Shown here piece after piece: positions 1-8,930 of a stretch of 64,000 nucleotides of DNA. The translations under genes were made by a program, and so were the position numbers. The notes under the pieces were generated by a model. The model ran no database searches. It saw only the letters and a list, made by a program, of their open reading frames with translations, and was not told where the DNA came from. Numbering within the stretch: position 1 is the stretch's first letter; each line of letters starts with the position of its first letter. The stretch comes from UBA7803 sp041686955 (GTDB lineage: Bacteria; Pseudomonadota; Gammaproteobacteria; Pseudomonadales; Azotimanducaceae): the NCBI GenBank assembly GCA_041686955.1, contig JAWLCV010000011.1, positions 12,188 to 76,187 on the forward strand. Direction: 5' to 3'.

Positions 1-788
1 CCGGCGTTCGCTATCGAGTAGTAGGTAAACAGCCGTTCCGCGACGTGGCAAAGCGGTAGGTACGCAGGTCTGCGCCAGCCGGCCTGCATTCCGTAGAGCG
101 CGGGACAATGCTCGATCTGATGAGAGACGTTGGCGTGGCTCAACATGGCGCCCTTCGGGTCGCCCGTCGTGCCGGATGTATAGATGAGCAGCGCTAGATC
201 GTCAGGCTCCACGTCTCGATTCAATCGAAGCCAGCCGCCAGGGTCTTTTCGGAGTTGCAGATCGCCACTGGCGACGAGTTCATCAAACGAGACGGTGGTT
301 GGGCTGCCAGCCGTCGTAGCCAGCGGCTCAAAGTGAACGATGAGTTCCAGGGTCGAACATTCACCCCATATCGAAGCAACCTTGTCGTATTGGGCCTGAT
401 TTTCGACGAATATCACCCTGGCCCGGCAGTCGTTCACCACATACCGAATTTTCCCCGGGCTGTCGGTCGGGTAGATGCCTGCCGATACCAGGCCGACTCC
501 CTGCGCGCCGATGTCCGCGACGATCCACTCGGGTCTGGTCCAGGACAGGATGCAGACCACATCATGTTTGTGCAGACCCCGGGCAGCCAATCCCAGCCCC
601 ACGCAACGGTTCCGGTGAGCAAAGTCGTGCCAGGACAGGAACGGCCACATGCCGGCGTCGTCGCGGGACGCCAGCGCGGCGTCGCCTTTTAGAGCGCAGG
701 CAAGATCCTGAACAAGAACGGGAAACAACCCCCGCGGATTGCGGGGCGGCAGGCGCGCGGCGACATGCTCAGCGCGATCGTCGTTCAT
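1..788 (-). CDS. Long-chain acyl-CoA synthetase (AMP-forming), N-terminal part, cut by window edge
   Basis: Activates a carboxylic acid to its CoA thioester through an acyl-adenylate, in the cytoplasm. The visible 262 codons hold the N-terminal ANL-fold half. The P-loop-like adenylation motif YTSGTTGDPKGAMLSH lies near residues 204-219, followed by the LPLCHVAERLF stretch typical of FadD15-like long-chain ligases. The ATG at 788 overlaps the TGA of the upstream flavodoxin gene (TGATG), so the two are probably translationally coupled. It is the fourth visible gene of a minus-strand operon (dehydrogenase, TonB receptor, flavodoxin, ligase). The C-terminal half, including the catalytic Lys domain, lies outside the window. 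The family is secure; the substrate is unknown. Confidence 0.93.
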   Translation of the reverse strand, partial: MNDDRAEHVAARLPPRNPRGLFPVLVQDLACALKGDAALASRDDAGMWPFLSWHDFAHRNRCVGLGLAARGLHKHDVVCILSWTRPEWIVADIGAQGVGLVSAGIYPTDSPGKIRYVVNDCRARVIFVENQAQYDKVASIWGECSTLELIVHFEPLATTAGSPTTVSFDELVASGDLQLRKDPGGWLRLNRDVEPDDLALLIYTSGTTGDPKGAMLSHANVSHQIEHCPALYGMQAGWRRPAYLPLCHVAERLFTYYSIANA

Positions 789-1270
789 CATTGCCTCCCC
801 CGTTCGGTGAGGTGCTCGCTGCGCACCCTGTCGAGCCAATCCTCGAGCCAGCCTACTGCGACATCATCGGCAAAGACCTGCGTGGCGGCGTCGACCTCGA
901 GCGTCGGTTCGACGTGATGGCAACCGAGCGATTTCAGCAGGGCTTCCATCTTTCTCCCCGCCCAGCAGAACGTTCGGTGATAGGTCTGATCGCCCAACGC
1001 AACGATTCCAAAGAACAAGCCGGAAAGATCCGGCCTGTCGAGCGACCAGCGGTCATACAGGGGCACGAGGCAATCCGGGAGTTCTCCTTCACCGTGCGAC
1101 GACGTGCAGACGACCAATCCGGCCAGACCTGCGACATCGGGAATATCTCCTTCCGGAAGTATCCCTGCGCGCAGGACGTCCGTTGCGTTGATACGACTTG
1201 CAAGAGCCTCGGCCACCATAGCGGAGTTTCCTGATTGCGTGCCTACGATCAAAAGTACTTCCGGCAACAT
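788..1270 (-). CDS. Flavodoxin domain protein (MioC-like)
   Basis: This 160-residue protein has a flavodoxin fold. The FMN phosphate-binding loop GTQSGNSAMVAE is at residues 11-22, the second loop reads TSSHGEGELPD, and the third VALGDQTY. It is short, like MioC and stand-alone flavodoxins, and has no reductase domain. It is predicted to be a soluble one- or two-electron carrier. It lies 23 bp after the TonB receptor and overlaps the acyl-CoA ligase by one base, so it belongs to the catabolic operon. This suggests it feeds an oxygenase or desaturase, perhaps encoded beyond the left edge (inference). No strong ribosome-binding site precedes the ATG. Confidence 0.85.
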   Translation of the reverse strand: MLPEVLLIVGTQSGNSAMVAEALASRINATDVLRAGILPEGDIPDVAGLAGLVVCTSSHGEGELPDCLVPLYDRWSLDRPDLSGLFFGIVALGDQTYHRTFCWAGRKMEALLKSLGCHHVEPTLEVDAATQVFADDVAVGWLEDWLDRVRSEHLTERGRQ

Positions 1271-1293
1271 GAGCTGAACACAGGCCGCCGCGC

Positions 1294-3645
1294 CTACAGG
1301 GACACCCCGAACTGCAGACCCACCTGGCGGGTGCGATTCAAGGTCGCGAACCGGGAGCCCGTTATCAGCGGGGTATCGCTGGTCTGGTCGGTGTAGAGCT
1401 TGTCGGTCAAGTTCTTGCCGAAAAACGCGACGTACCAGAGGCCACTGTGCGGCGATATCTGGATCCGCGCGTCCAGCAGTACGAAACCATCCTGGTTGAC
1501 TGCCGGATCATTGTTAGTCGATGGGTTGTACTTACTGCGGAAGTTGCCATCGACGCGGGCATCAACGTCGTATGCACCGACGGAGTGTTCCACCTGAATG
1601 CCGGCGGTACCCGACCACTTGGAGCTGTAGGGCGTTTCTTCTCCCGACAGATCCTGCACGCAAACCGCACCCGGAGCGGTCGTGATCCGTTGCTCGAAGA
1701 AGCAGCCGGCGCCTGGAAACGAGGAGTACGTCGAATCGAGATATCCCGCGGCCAGATTGAGGGTAATGCTGTTACTCGCCCTCCACATCAGGTCTATCTC
1801 GGCCCCTCGCGATTTCGCCTTCGCAGCGTTGGCGACAACGAAGTTGGTCGAGCCATTGAAGATACTGACCTGAAGATCATCGAACTCCGTATGGAAGGCC
1901 GTAACATCGACGCTCATGCGCCCGCCCAGCAGGCGACTCTTCACCCCAGCCTCAACGGAAGTCGCCTCCTCCGGGCGGAACTGGGCTTCGTCGCGATCGG
2001 TGCCTGCGTAGAGCCAGTCGACGCCGCCAGCCTTGGAGCCCCTGACGATCTTCAGGAAGCTCGTCGCGTTCTCCGTCAGGTCGTACTGCAGTACGGCCTG
2101 CGGCATGAAGTGGTCTTCTGACCTTTTGATGCCGGTGAAGTCGTGGGCGGTGCCGAAGGCGAGCTGAAACAGCGTCGTGGCCGGTGGAAAAGGCGGCGAC
2201 GGCAGTACGATCATCTCGGCAAGCGGGTTGAGCGCCCCAGTGATGATGTCCGCCGACCTCGCCCCCTGATCCGCCTTCGTCTGGATATCCATGTACCTGG
2301 CGCCAAGCTCGAGCCTCAGGTCATCGGAGACGTGGTAGGTGAAGTCGAGAAATCCCGACCAGCTGTCTCTTTCCTGATCGAGATAGTTGCGCCGGGCGAA
2401 CGTCGGAACGGGAGTTCCCAATGCACTTAGGTTCGTGTCGGTGCGGCCGACGGCCTTAAGTTCGTCTCTCTGGAAATACACCCCTACCGTGAAATCGACG
2501 TTGGAGCCGTATGAGCCCGACGCGCGTACCTCCTGGCTGTACTGTTTGTACTTCTCGTTGGTAGTGAAACTGAAAACCGGCAGGGGACTCAGATCCCCCT
2601 CAGTCGTCTGCTCCAGATCGTAGGCGCTGTAGGCAGTGAGCGCAGTCAGCGTGAAGGATTCGGCCGTATAGACGGCTTGTGCCTGGTATGTCTTGGGCCG
2701 CATATCGACGCGATCCTGCCGAAGCCCGAGCGGCGCAGGCTGCCCGACCACCCGGTCTCTGTCGAACGCAGACTCGATGAGCGCCGGGTTGTTCAGCGCG
2801 TTGCTGATCGATTGCAGCGTATTGCCCCTGACTCCCAAGTCGGCTTCTTCAACCTTGAAGGACACCTCCAGGTTCTCGCCGAGTTCGAGTATGGAGCTCA
2901 GGCGAAACGCGCGGTTGTCGAAGCGTGGATCCTGGTCGACATAGACGTCGTTGACGCTCTCCAGCCACCCCTCGTCAAGGTCTTGCGCAAAACCGGCGAG
3001 TCGTACCCGGAATCTCTCGTTGATCGGAATCGTCACTCCTGCGCGCGTTATCACCTCTTGATGGTTGAACTCGTAAGCCACACTGGCGTCGGCCTCAAAT
3101 ACCTCCCCGGGTCTGCGGGTCGTTATCGCCAGCGCACCCGCCACGGTGCTGTTGCCGTACACCAGAACCTGTGGCCCTCGGAGAAACTCGACCCGCTCTA
3201 TGTCGAAGAAGGGAATCCGCGCCTGCTGACCCCGGCCCACATATACATCGTCGACGAATGTTCCGACTGCCTGCTCGAAGGAAGCATTCGACCCCGATCC
3301 AGCACCTCGAATGTATTTGAAGGGCCCGATCGAACCATTGGTCTGCCGGAAGTTCGGAATGTAGAGCGCGAAGTCTTCCTGTTGAACGAGCTGCCGATCG
3401 ACCACCCACTGCCCGGAGACGGTGGTCATCGATATGGGCACGTCTTTCGTCAACTCCTCCTTCTTTCGGGCCGTGACGACGATCTCTTCCAGCACCGCCG
3501 TGGCCGACGCGACTTCCGCTACCAGCGCCGCGGGAGCGAGGATTGCGCCGGCCGACACGCTCGCCGTCACCGCGATCGACTTCAGCCCCCACAGAAAGGA
3601 ACGTGCCGAGCGGCCATCCCCAGAATCTTTATCACTCTTCACCAT
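1294..3645 (-). CDS. TonB-dependent outer-membrane receptor
   Basis: Energised uptake channel of the outer membrane, 783 residues. After a signal peptide the mature N-terminus carries the TonB-box-like EEIVVTARKKEE, followed by a plug domain (VPISMTTVSG, then RVEFLRGPQVLVYGNSTVAGA) and a 22-strand barrel ending in a C-terminal hydrophobic strand. The start at 3645 was preferred to an upstream ATG at 3693 because GGGGAG sits 4-5 bases before it and because it gives a sensible leader. It stands 66 bp after a 3-hydroxyacyl-CoA dehydrogenase and before a flavodoxin and a ligase, so its ligand is probably the hydrophobic substrate of that pathway rather than a siderophore (inference). Confidence 0.93.
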   Translation of the reverse strand: MVKSDKDSGDGRSARSFLWGLKSIAVTASVSAGAILAPAALVAEVASATAVLEEIVVTARKKEELTKDVPISMTTVSGQWVVDRQLVQQEDFALYIPNFRQTNGSIGPFKYIRGAGSGSNASFEQAVGTFVDDVYVGRGQQARIPFFDIERVEFLRGPQVLVYGNSTVAGALAITTRRPGEVFEADASVAYEFNHQEVITRAGVTIPINERFRVRLAGFAQDLDEGWLESVNDVYVDQDPRFDNRAFRLSSILELGENLEVSFKVEEADLGVRGNTLQSISNALNNPALIESAFDRDRVVGQPAPLGLRQDRVDMRPKTYQAQAVYTAESFTLTALTAYSAYDLEQTTEGDLSPLPVFSFTTNEKYKQYSQEVRASGSYGSNVDFTVGVYFQRDELKAVGRTDTNLSALGTPVPTFARRNYLDQERDSWSGFLDFTYHVSDDLRLELGARYMDIQTKADQGARSADIITGALNPLAEMIVLPSPPFPPATTLFQLAFGTAHDFTGIKRSEDHFMPQAVLQYDLTENATSFLKIVRGSKAGGVDWLYAGTDRDEAQFRPEEATSVEAGVKSRLLGGRMSVDVTAFHTEFDDLQVSIFNGSTNFVVANAAKAKSRGAEIDLMWRASNSITLNLAAGYLDSTYSSFPGAGCFFEQRITTAPGAVCVQDLSGEETPYSSKWSGTAGIQVEHSVGAYDVDARVDGNFRSKYNPSTNNDPAVNQDGFVLLDARIQISPHSGLWYVAFFGKNLTDKLYTDQTSDTPLITGSRFATLNRTRQVGLQFGVSL

Positions 3646-3711
3646 TGTTCTCCCCATTTCGAAGTTGGTGCTGATGGCCGGCAGGCCGAGCACGCGAACT
3701 GCATCCGTTGA

Positions 3712-5043
3712 TCACCCTGTTGCAGGTGTTTTCTCGAGCCCGCTGAAAAATACGCCGAACTGACCACCAGTAGCCGCCAACTCCTCCAGAGAGGTCGCCG
3801 GCTTCCAGTACGCGCCGTAGGTCGCCTCGAGCCTGCGGACGGCCGCCAGGACCGTCTGCAGTCCCCTGCCGTCCGCATAGCGCATCGGTCCACCCGAAGC
3901 ACGAGGAAAGCCGTAGCCAAGGGTTAGGATTGAATCGAGCTCGCCGGCGGAGTCGACGATTCCCTCCTGCAGCACCCTCGCGCCCTCATTGATGATCGGC
4001 AGAATGCATCGGTCGACGATTTCGCTTTCCGTGCTGTTGCGCTGTGGTATGCCCAGGCGCCTGGCCTCGTCACGCGCAAGCTCTGCAACCAGCGGATCGA
4101 CTACTGGCGGAATTCCGGATTCGTACAGGTAATAGCCCCGCCCCGTTTTCTGACCGAGATGATTCCGCTCAACCAGCACGTCCGCCATGCGGTAATAGCT
4201 CGGATCTCCTGGAAGCGCCTGCGAATTCTCCTGACGCGCGCGGAATGGGACGTCCAAGCCGACGAGGTCCGCAACCAGGAACGGCCCCATCGAAAAACCA
4301 AAATTCACCAGGGCTCGGTCGATCCGCTCCGGTGACACGCCTTCGAGCAGCAAATAGTTTGCCTCTCGCCCGAAACCTTCTATGACCCTGTTGCCCGCGA
4401 ACCCGTAACAGTTGCCGACCACGACACCTGCTTTACCCAGTCGCGTCGCGAGAGCCATCGCTGCCGCTTCGAGACCAGAACCCAGGTAACGGGTGCGGAC
4501 GATCTCGACCAGAGGCATTACATGAGCCGGACTGAAGAAATGCAGACCGATAACACTGCCCGGACGGCTGGTTGCTTCAGCGATTGTCTCGACATCAAGG
4601 GTTGAGGTGTTGGTTGCCAGGATCGCGCCAGGCTTGCAGATGCTATCCAGCCGACGAAACACCCCCCGCTTTACGTCCAGCGACTCGAACACCGCTTCAA
4701 CGATCAGATCACAGGATTCGAAGTTGTTGAGATCAAGCACCGGCTCGAGCGCGGTCAGAAATTCAGCGGCTTCAGAGCAGGAAAACCTGCCTTTGCTGGT
4801 CATTCGTTCGAAGGTCGTCCGGATCTTCGCGGCTGCGGCGCTCAGTACTGCGGGTTCGGCGTCGTGCAGCTTGACGGGAATGCCGGCAATCAGAAAGGCC
4901 AGCGTAATGCCAATGCCCATGGTCCCGGCACCGACCACTCCGACCGAATCTATGGAGACATCCCGATGAGGGCCCAGCGCGCGCGGAACGACCGGAGCTA
5001 CCCCTTCGGGTTTCGGCAACTTATCGGAAATGCGATTGGCCAC
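3712..5043 (-). CDS. 3-hydroxyacyl-CoA dehydrogenase (FadB C-terminal-half type)
   Basis: NAD-dependent oxidation of 3-hydroxyacyl-CoA to 3-ketoacyl-CoA in beta-oxidation. It has an N-terminal Rossmann domain with VGVVGAGTMGIGI, then IIATNTSTL-like and LHFFSPAHVMPLVEIV motifs of the family, and two C-terminal 3HCDH repeats (GFSMGPFLVADLVGLDV and YGFPRASGGPMRYAD). It corresponds to the dehydrogenase half of FadB/FadJ without the hydratase half. The GTG at 5043 is favoured over the ATG at 5061 because AGGGGAGG lies about 7 bases upstream of the GTG and overlaps the first codons of the longer form. It is divergent from the thiolase that would take its product. Confidence 0.93.
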   Translation of the reverse strand: MANRISDKLPKPEGVAPVVPRALGPHRDVSIDSVGVVGAGTMGIGITLAFLIAGIPVKLHDAEPAVLSAAAAKIRTTFERMTSKGRFSCSEAAEFLTALEPVLDLNNFESCDLIVEAVFESLDVKRGVFRRLDSICKPGAILATNTSTLDVETIAEATSRPGSVIGLHFFSPAHVMPLVEIVRTRYLGSGLEAAAMALATRLGKAGVVVGNCYGFAGNRVIEGFGREANYLLLEGVSPERIDRALVNFGFSMGPFLVADLVGLDVPFRARQENSQALPGDPSYYRMADVLVERNHLGQKTGRGYYLYESGIPPVVDPLVAELARDEARRLGIPQRNSTESEIVDRCILPIINEGARVLQEGIVDSAGELDSILTLGYGFPRASGGPMRYADGRGLQTVLAAVRRLEATYGAYWKPATSLEELAATGGQFGVFFSGLEKTPATG

Positions 5044-5106
5044 AGCTATGCCTCCCCTCAAGACCAGCCCGCGTGTTCGCCGTAGAGCCGGAGCAGACGT
5101 TCACTT

Positions 5107-5153
5107 TAGTACAACTTTTTTTAGCGCACAATATCTTTTTCTGTTGTATATAA
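5107..5153. promoter_or_regulatory. Divergent promoter region of the left catabolic block
   Basis: AT-rich 140-bp gap between the divergent dehydrogenase and thiolase genes. It contains TACAAC (5111-5116) and GTTGTA (5144-5149) as an inverted pair, and an 11-bp string TGTTGTATATA at 5143-5153. The same 11 bases recur at 6864-6874 before the second acyl-CoA ligase gene. It could be a promoter element or a regulator site; no regulator gene is visible nearby. Confidence 0.4.
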
Positions 5154-5202
5154 ATTGCCAAGGAACGTAACATCACCGCGATCAACTTCAGGGGAGACGA
5201 AC

Positions 5203-6387
5203 ATGCGCGAGGCAGTCATAGTAGCGACGGCGCGAACGGCCATCGGCAAGGCCTACAAGGGTGCGTTCAACGATCTGGAAACGCCGACGCTTGCCGGCTA
5301 TGCAATTCGCGAGGTGGTACGGAGGTCCGGGATCGAAGGCAATGAGGTCGAAGACGTCGTTGTCGGCGCCGCCAATCTGCAGGGGTGCCAGGCAAGTACG
5401 CTTGGGAGATTTTCGGCCATCGCCGCCGGTCTCCCGGTTACGACGGGAGGCATGAGCATTGATCGCGCCTGTTCTTCGGGCCTCATGGCCATTTCCACGG
5501 CGGCAAAGCAGATCATCTGCGATGGCATGGATGTGGTCGTCGGCGCGGGGGCCGAGTCGATCAGCCTGGTACAAACCGAAGCCATGAACAACATCAGGTT
5601 CGAAGACCCGCGGGTCATGGGTATCAGCCCCGACATGTACATGAGCATGTTGCACACGGCCGAGGTCGTTGCCACGCGCTACAACATCTCCCGCGAGGCG
5701 CAGGATCGTTTCGCGCTGGAGAGCCAACTGCGTGCCGCAGAGGCTCAGCGGACAGGGCGATTCGACGACGAGATCATGGCCGTCACGACCAGAAAGCGCG
5801 TCGTCGACCAGGCGACCGGCGAAACCACCTATCGTGAGGCGACGCTTTCCGCCGATGAAGGCGTACGCGCGGATACCACGCTTGCGGGGTTGAGCAAACT
5901 CTCGCCCGTCGTCGGCGAATCAGGACACGTCACGGCCGGGAACGCTTCCCAACTCTCGGACGGCGCCTCAGCGTGCCTGCTGATGGAATCGCGGACAGCA
6001 AAGCAGAAAGGGCTGCAACCACTTGGCGTATACCGAGGTATGGCAGTAGCCGGCTGTGAACCGGATGAGATGGGGATCGGGCCGATCTACGCCGTTCCCA
6101 AGCTCCTCAAGCAACACGGATTGCGAATCGAGGACATCGGGCTCTGGGAGTTGAATGAGGCCTTCGCGGTTCAAGCGATCTACTGCAGAGACTTTCTGGA
6201 AATCCCGAATGACCGGCTCAACGTCAATGGTGGCGCTATTGCCATGGGCCATCCGTACGGCATGTCCGGCTCCCGGATGATCGGGCACGCTCTGATCGAG
6301 GGCCGACGCCGCGGCGTCCGGTACGTGGTCGTCACCATGTGCGTGGGGGGCGGACAGGGCGCCGCGGGACTGTTCGAGGTGTTGTGA
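5203..6387 (+). CDS. Acetyl-CoA acetyltransferase (thiolase)
   Basis: Thiolytic cleavage of 3-ketoacyl-CoA, the last step of beta-oxidation; 394 residues, the normal family length. The nucleophilic cysteine is Cys90 in SIDRACSSGLMAI, the histidine is in NGGAIAMGHPYGMSG, and the second cysteine is in VTMCVGGGQGAAGLF. The start at 5203 has GGGGAG seven bases upstream and gives the canonical MREAVIVATARTAIGK beginning; an upstream in-frame ATG at 5155 lies in the AT-rich promoter. It pairs functionally with the divergent dehydrogenase at 3712-5043. Confidence 0.95.
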   Translation: MREAVIVATARTAIGKAYKGAFNDLETPTLAGYAIREVVRRSGIEGNEVEDVVVGAANLQGCQASTLGRFSAIAAGLPVTTGGMSIDRACSSGLMAISTAAKQIICDGMDVVVGAGAESISLVQTEAMNNIRFEDPRVMGISPDMYMSMLHTAEVVATRYNISREAQDRFALESQLRAAEAQRTGRFDDEIMAVTTRKRVVDQATGETTYREATLSADEGVRADTTLAGLSKLSPVVGESGHVTAGNASQLSDGASACLLMESRTAKQKGLQPLGVYRGMAVAGCEPDEMGIGPIYAVPKLLKQHGLRIEDIGLWELNEAFAVQAIYCRDFLEIPNDRLNVNGGAIAMGHPYGMSGSRMIGHALIEGRRRGVRYVVVTMCVGGGQGAAGLFEVL

Positions 6388-6398
6388 ACTTCGACCCC

Positions 6399-6425
6399 GC
6401 CGCGGGTTTGGGGCGAATCCGCGGC
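6399..6425. terminator. Hairpin between convergent genes
   Basis: A 10-bp stem (6399-6408 with 6416-6425, one G-T pair) and 7-base loop lie between the stop of the thiolase and the stop of the convergent membrane protein gene. There is no T-run, so it could act as a bidirectional stem or a mRNA 3' end barrier. Confidence 0.55.
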
Positions 6426-6428
6426 CTG

Positions 6429-6788
6429 CTACAGCCCGGTCCACAACAGACCGGCAGCAGCGCTGATCAGCATTATCCACCCGGCGTGAATCCGGCGCAG
6501 AGCGCACAGGCTCGCACAACCGCTGACCGCGTAAATTCCGGCAGCCGCCAGCACGAACTGCGAGTTCAATTCCGCGACGCTGGCGAACGACATGGTCGCA
6601 GCGCCTAGAATGATCCAGCAGGCAGATGGCACATGCCAGACGTAACGCACCACACGTTGCCGATAGATCTCGCCAAGCCCCCAGCTTGCTGCAGGCTGCG
6701 GCAGTACGCGTCGCTCCCCGATAACAGAATGAAACAGCCCGACAGCCACTCCGAGAAACCCTGACAGCAGTAGTACAGCGTGCATCAT
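6429..6788 (-). CDS. Small four-helix membrane protein of unknown function
   Basis: 119 residues, nearly all hydrophobic, with four predicted transmembrane segments (about residues 4-22, 48-68, 75-95 and 100-118) separated by a basic loop near residues 26-48. I do not recognise the family. It lies between the thiolase (convergent) and the second acyl-CoA ligase (divergent). The gap to the ligase holds two operator-like features, suggesting shared control. The start could also be the second Met codon. Confidence 0.6.
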   Translation of the reverse strand: MMHAVLLLSGFLGVAVGLFHSVIGERRVLPQPAASWGLGEIYRQRVVRYVWHVPSACWIILGAATMSFASVAELNSQFVLAAAGIYAVSGCASLCALRRIHAGWIMLISAAAGLLWTGL

Positions 6789-6826
6789 TTTCTAAACCCT
6801 CTGGTTCGGCTCGTGGCCCGTCACAG

Positions 6827-6874
6827 TAACATACTACATCTCATTGCATTTGAGATTCTATTATGTTGTATATA
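6827..6874. promoter_or_regulatory. Divergent regulatory region with inverted repeat
   Basis: Upstream of the acyl-CoA ligase at 6906 and the divergent small membrane protein. It holds an inverted repeat ATCTCA-N7-TGAGAT at 6838-6856, the 11-mer TGTTGTATATA at 6864-6874 shared with the thiolase promoter, and TAACATAC at 6827-6834, which equals half of the palindrome found in the 18-28 kb island. Confidence 0.4.
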
Positions 6875-6905
6875 GTTTCACTCTTCACAGACTAGGTGAG
6901 CACAG

Positions 6906-8564
6906 ATGCAGGACCAAGCGCCCGTTTCGCCGACCACCGCGCCGAGAGGTCCGCAGCGAAACTCCGTGGCCCATGGCGACCGCGTTCCTATCGCGACATG
7001 TGACTTGTACGAGTACTTGAGGCGGTCCGCCGCTGAATTTCCTGGCAGTGCCTGGGTACGAATGGATGATCTGCGCATTTCCTATGCCGACGGGCTGAAG
7101 CTGGTGGATAAGCTCGCTCAGGGCCTGGCGCGGTTCGGGCTGCAGAGAGGCGACCGTCTCGCCGTCATCGCCCCGAATCTACCCGCCTACCTCCTGCTGG
7201 CGTTTGCCTGCTGGCGGCAGGGCTACATTCTGGTCGGCATCAATTCCCTGTACGCAACGCCGATGCTGGCAAAGCGCATCAGAGACGCCGAACCCAGCCT
7301 CATCGTCACCGTCGACGCGTCGGATGTTCAGAAACGGGTAACCTCGGCTCTGGGTGACGACAGCACCACGCGCCTTGTGGTGCTGAAGTCCGATTCCAGC
7401 GATGTGGCAGGTAAGCAACGGCCCGTGGCGGCCGGGAATCTAGGGTGGCATGACATACTGGCGGACGCACGTCACGAGCCGGCTGCGGATATAGAACCCG
7501 TCACGGACGTCGCCGTCCTGCAATACACGGGCGGTACGACCGGCGAGCCGAAGGGCGCCATGCTGACCCACGGCAACATTTCCGCGTGTACGACGCAGCT
7601 GATGTACGGGATGCCGGAGTTGGCGGCCGGCAACGAGCGGTTCATCGCCATGGGCCCGTTCTCGCACATCATCGGGATCACGCTGATCATGGTGGCGGCC
7701 ACCGCCATCGCAGCCGAAATCGTCATACCGCAGCGATTTCACCCCGAGGAGACCTCTCAGTTCTGCCTCGACGAAGCAATAACAGTCATATTCGGCGTAC
7801 CGACCGTGTTCAACGCCATCGCGAACTCACACGCCGCCCGGTCTGGCATCTGGCTCAGCCTCAGGTATTCCATGTGTGGTGGCGCGCCACTTCCCGCAGA
7901 AATCGCGGCCAGCTTCAGACGCGTCACTGGATGCGACCTACTACAGGGGTACGGATTGTCCGAAAGCGCGGCGGGCATCTGCTTTACCCCTCCCGGCAAG
8001 CCCGTCCCGGCCGGCTCGGCCGGATACCCGCTGGCGGGAAGTCGCGTCGAAATCAGATCCGTCGACGACCCGACCGAAGTTGTCCACCTCGGCGAGATCG
8101 GGGAGATAGCGGCCGCAGGACCACAGATCATGCGTGGCTACTGGCGCCAGCAGGCCAGGACCGAAGAAGTCATGATCGGCGATCTGCTGCGCACGGGAGA
8201 CACCGGATATATGGACGAAGCTGGTGCAATATTCATCGTCGATCGAATCAAGGACCTGATCATCGCCAGCGGATACAACGTCTACCCTCGACAGGTGGAG
8301 GAGGCCATCTACAAGCACCCCAGCGTTCGCGAAGTCGCGGTCATCGGCATCAAGGACGACTATCGAGGCGAAAGCGTAAAGGCGGTGGTCTCGCTGTTGC
8401 CGGGAACGACCCTGGGCCTTGAAGAGCTCCAGCAGTTCTTGAGCTCGGAGCTTTCTCCTATCGAGATACCCAAGGCACTGGATGTCATGGAAGAATTGCC
8501 AAAGACGGCGGTGGGAAAGATTTCGAAGCTCGATCTGCGGGATACGCTTCGAGGGCTAGGGTGA
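6906..8564 (+). CDS. AMP-dependent acyl-CoA synthetase
   Basis: Complete 552-residue ANL-superfamily ligase. It has the phosphate-binding motif YTGGTTGEPKGAMLTH, the GYGLSESAAG adenine-binding segment, the hinge TGDTGYMDEAGAIFIVDRIKD, the IIASGYNVYPRQVEE C-terminal subdomain entry, and the catalytic Lys in PKTAVGKISK. It would convert a carboxylate substrate to its CoA ester for the beta-oxidation enzymes encoded next to it. The block therefore has two ligases (with 1-788), perhaps acting on different chain lengths or on a side chain and a ring intermediate (inference). AGGTGAG precedes the ATG. Confidence 0.93.
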   Translation: MQDQAPVSPTTAPRGPQRNSVAHGDRVPIATCDLYEYLRRSAAEFPGSAWVRMDDLRISYADGLKLVDKLAQGLARFGLQRGDRLAVIAPNLPAYLLLAFACWRQGYILVGINSLYATPMLAKRIRDAEPSLIVTVDASDVQKRVTSALGDDSTTRLVVLKSDSSDVAGKQRPVAAGNLGWHDILADARHEPAADIEPVTDVAVLQYTGGTTGEPKGAMLTHGNISACTTQLMYGMPELAAGNERFIAMGPFSHIIGITLIMVAATAIAAEIVIPQRFHPEETSQFCLDEAITVIFGVPTVFNAIANSHAARSGIWLSLRYSMCGGAPLPAEIAASFRRVTGCDLLQGYGLSESAAGICFTPPGKPVPAGSAGYPLAGSRVEIRSVDDPTEVVHLGEIGEIAAAGPQIMRGYWRQQARTEEVMIGDLLRTGDTGYMDEAGAIFIVDRIKDLIIASGYNVYPRQVEEAIYKHPSVREVAVIGIKDDYRGESVKAVVSLLPGTTLGLEELQQFLSSELSPIEIPKALDVMEELPKTAVGKISKLDLRDTLRGLG

Positions 8565-8624
8565 CGCGGATAATGGTTTCAGCTCTGCCCTTGCGCACTT
8601 TCTAGCTGATGCTGGTGTGGATCA

Positions 8625-8930
8625 TCAGGCTCCCAGATCGACTTTTCGACAGACGTCTCGCGATCGGTCGAGATCGATGCCATCGAGCGGCGCGGCCGTG
8701 GGAAGTTCCTTCAGTCCCTGGGCCGACGACTGCATGACGTGCTGCCTGAGCATGGCACGCGCATCTCCAGCACGCTCAGGATCAGCCAGCGCCGGCGCCA
8801 CGCTGCGCACCAGAGGCACATCCTCCTTGCGGACCTGAACCTCGAGCCGGACAAAGCCTGCCCGCTTCATGCGGCGCCGATAGCTCGCTGCTGGCGATCT
8901 TCGAGATGAGGTCACGTGCGCCCCGCTCAT
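8625..8930 (-). CDS. Orphan antitoxin-like protein
   Basis: About 101 residues. The segment YRRRMKRAGFVRLEVQVRKE, a short helical stretch ending ADPERAGDARAML, and the C-terminal APLDGIDLDRSRD followed by VDLGA resemble a family of small type II antitoxins usually followed directly by a PIN or RelE-type toxin (recollection of the family pattern, not a search). No toxin follows: the next gene is the convergent end of the acyl-CoA ligase. It may be a solitary or decaying antitoxin. The start at 8930 is the methionine closest to the conserved part. Confidence 0.5.
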   Translation of the reverse strand: MSGAHVTSSRRSPAASYRRRMKRAGFVRLEVQVRKEDVPLVRSVAPALADPERAGDARAMLRQHVMQSSAQGLKELPTAAPLDGIDLDRSRDVCRKVDLGA

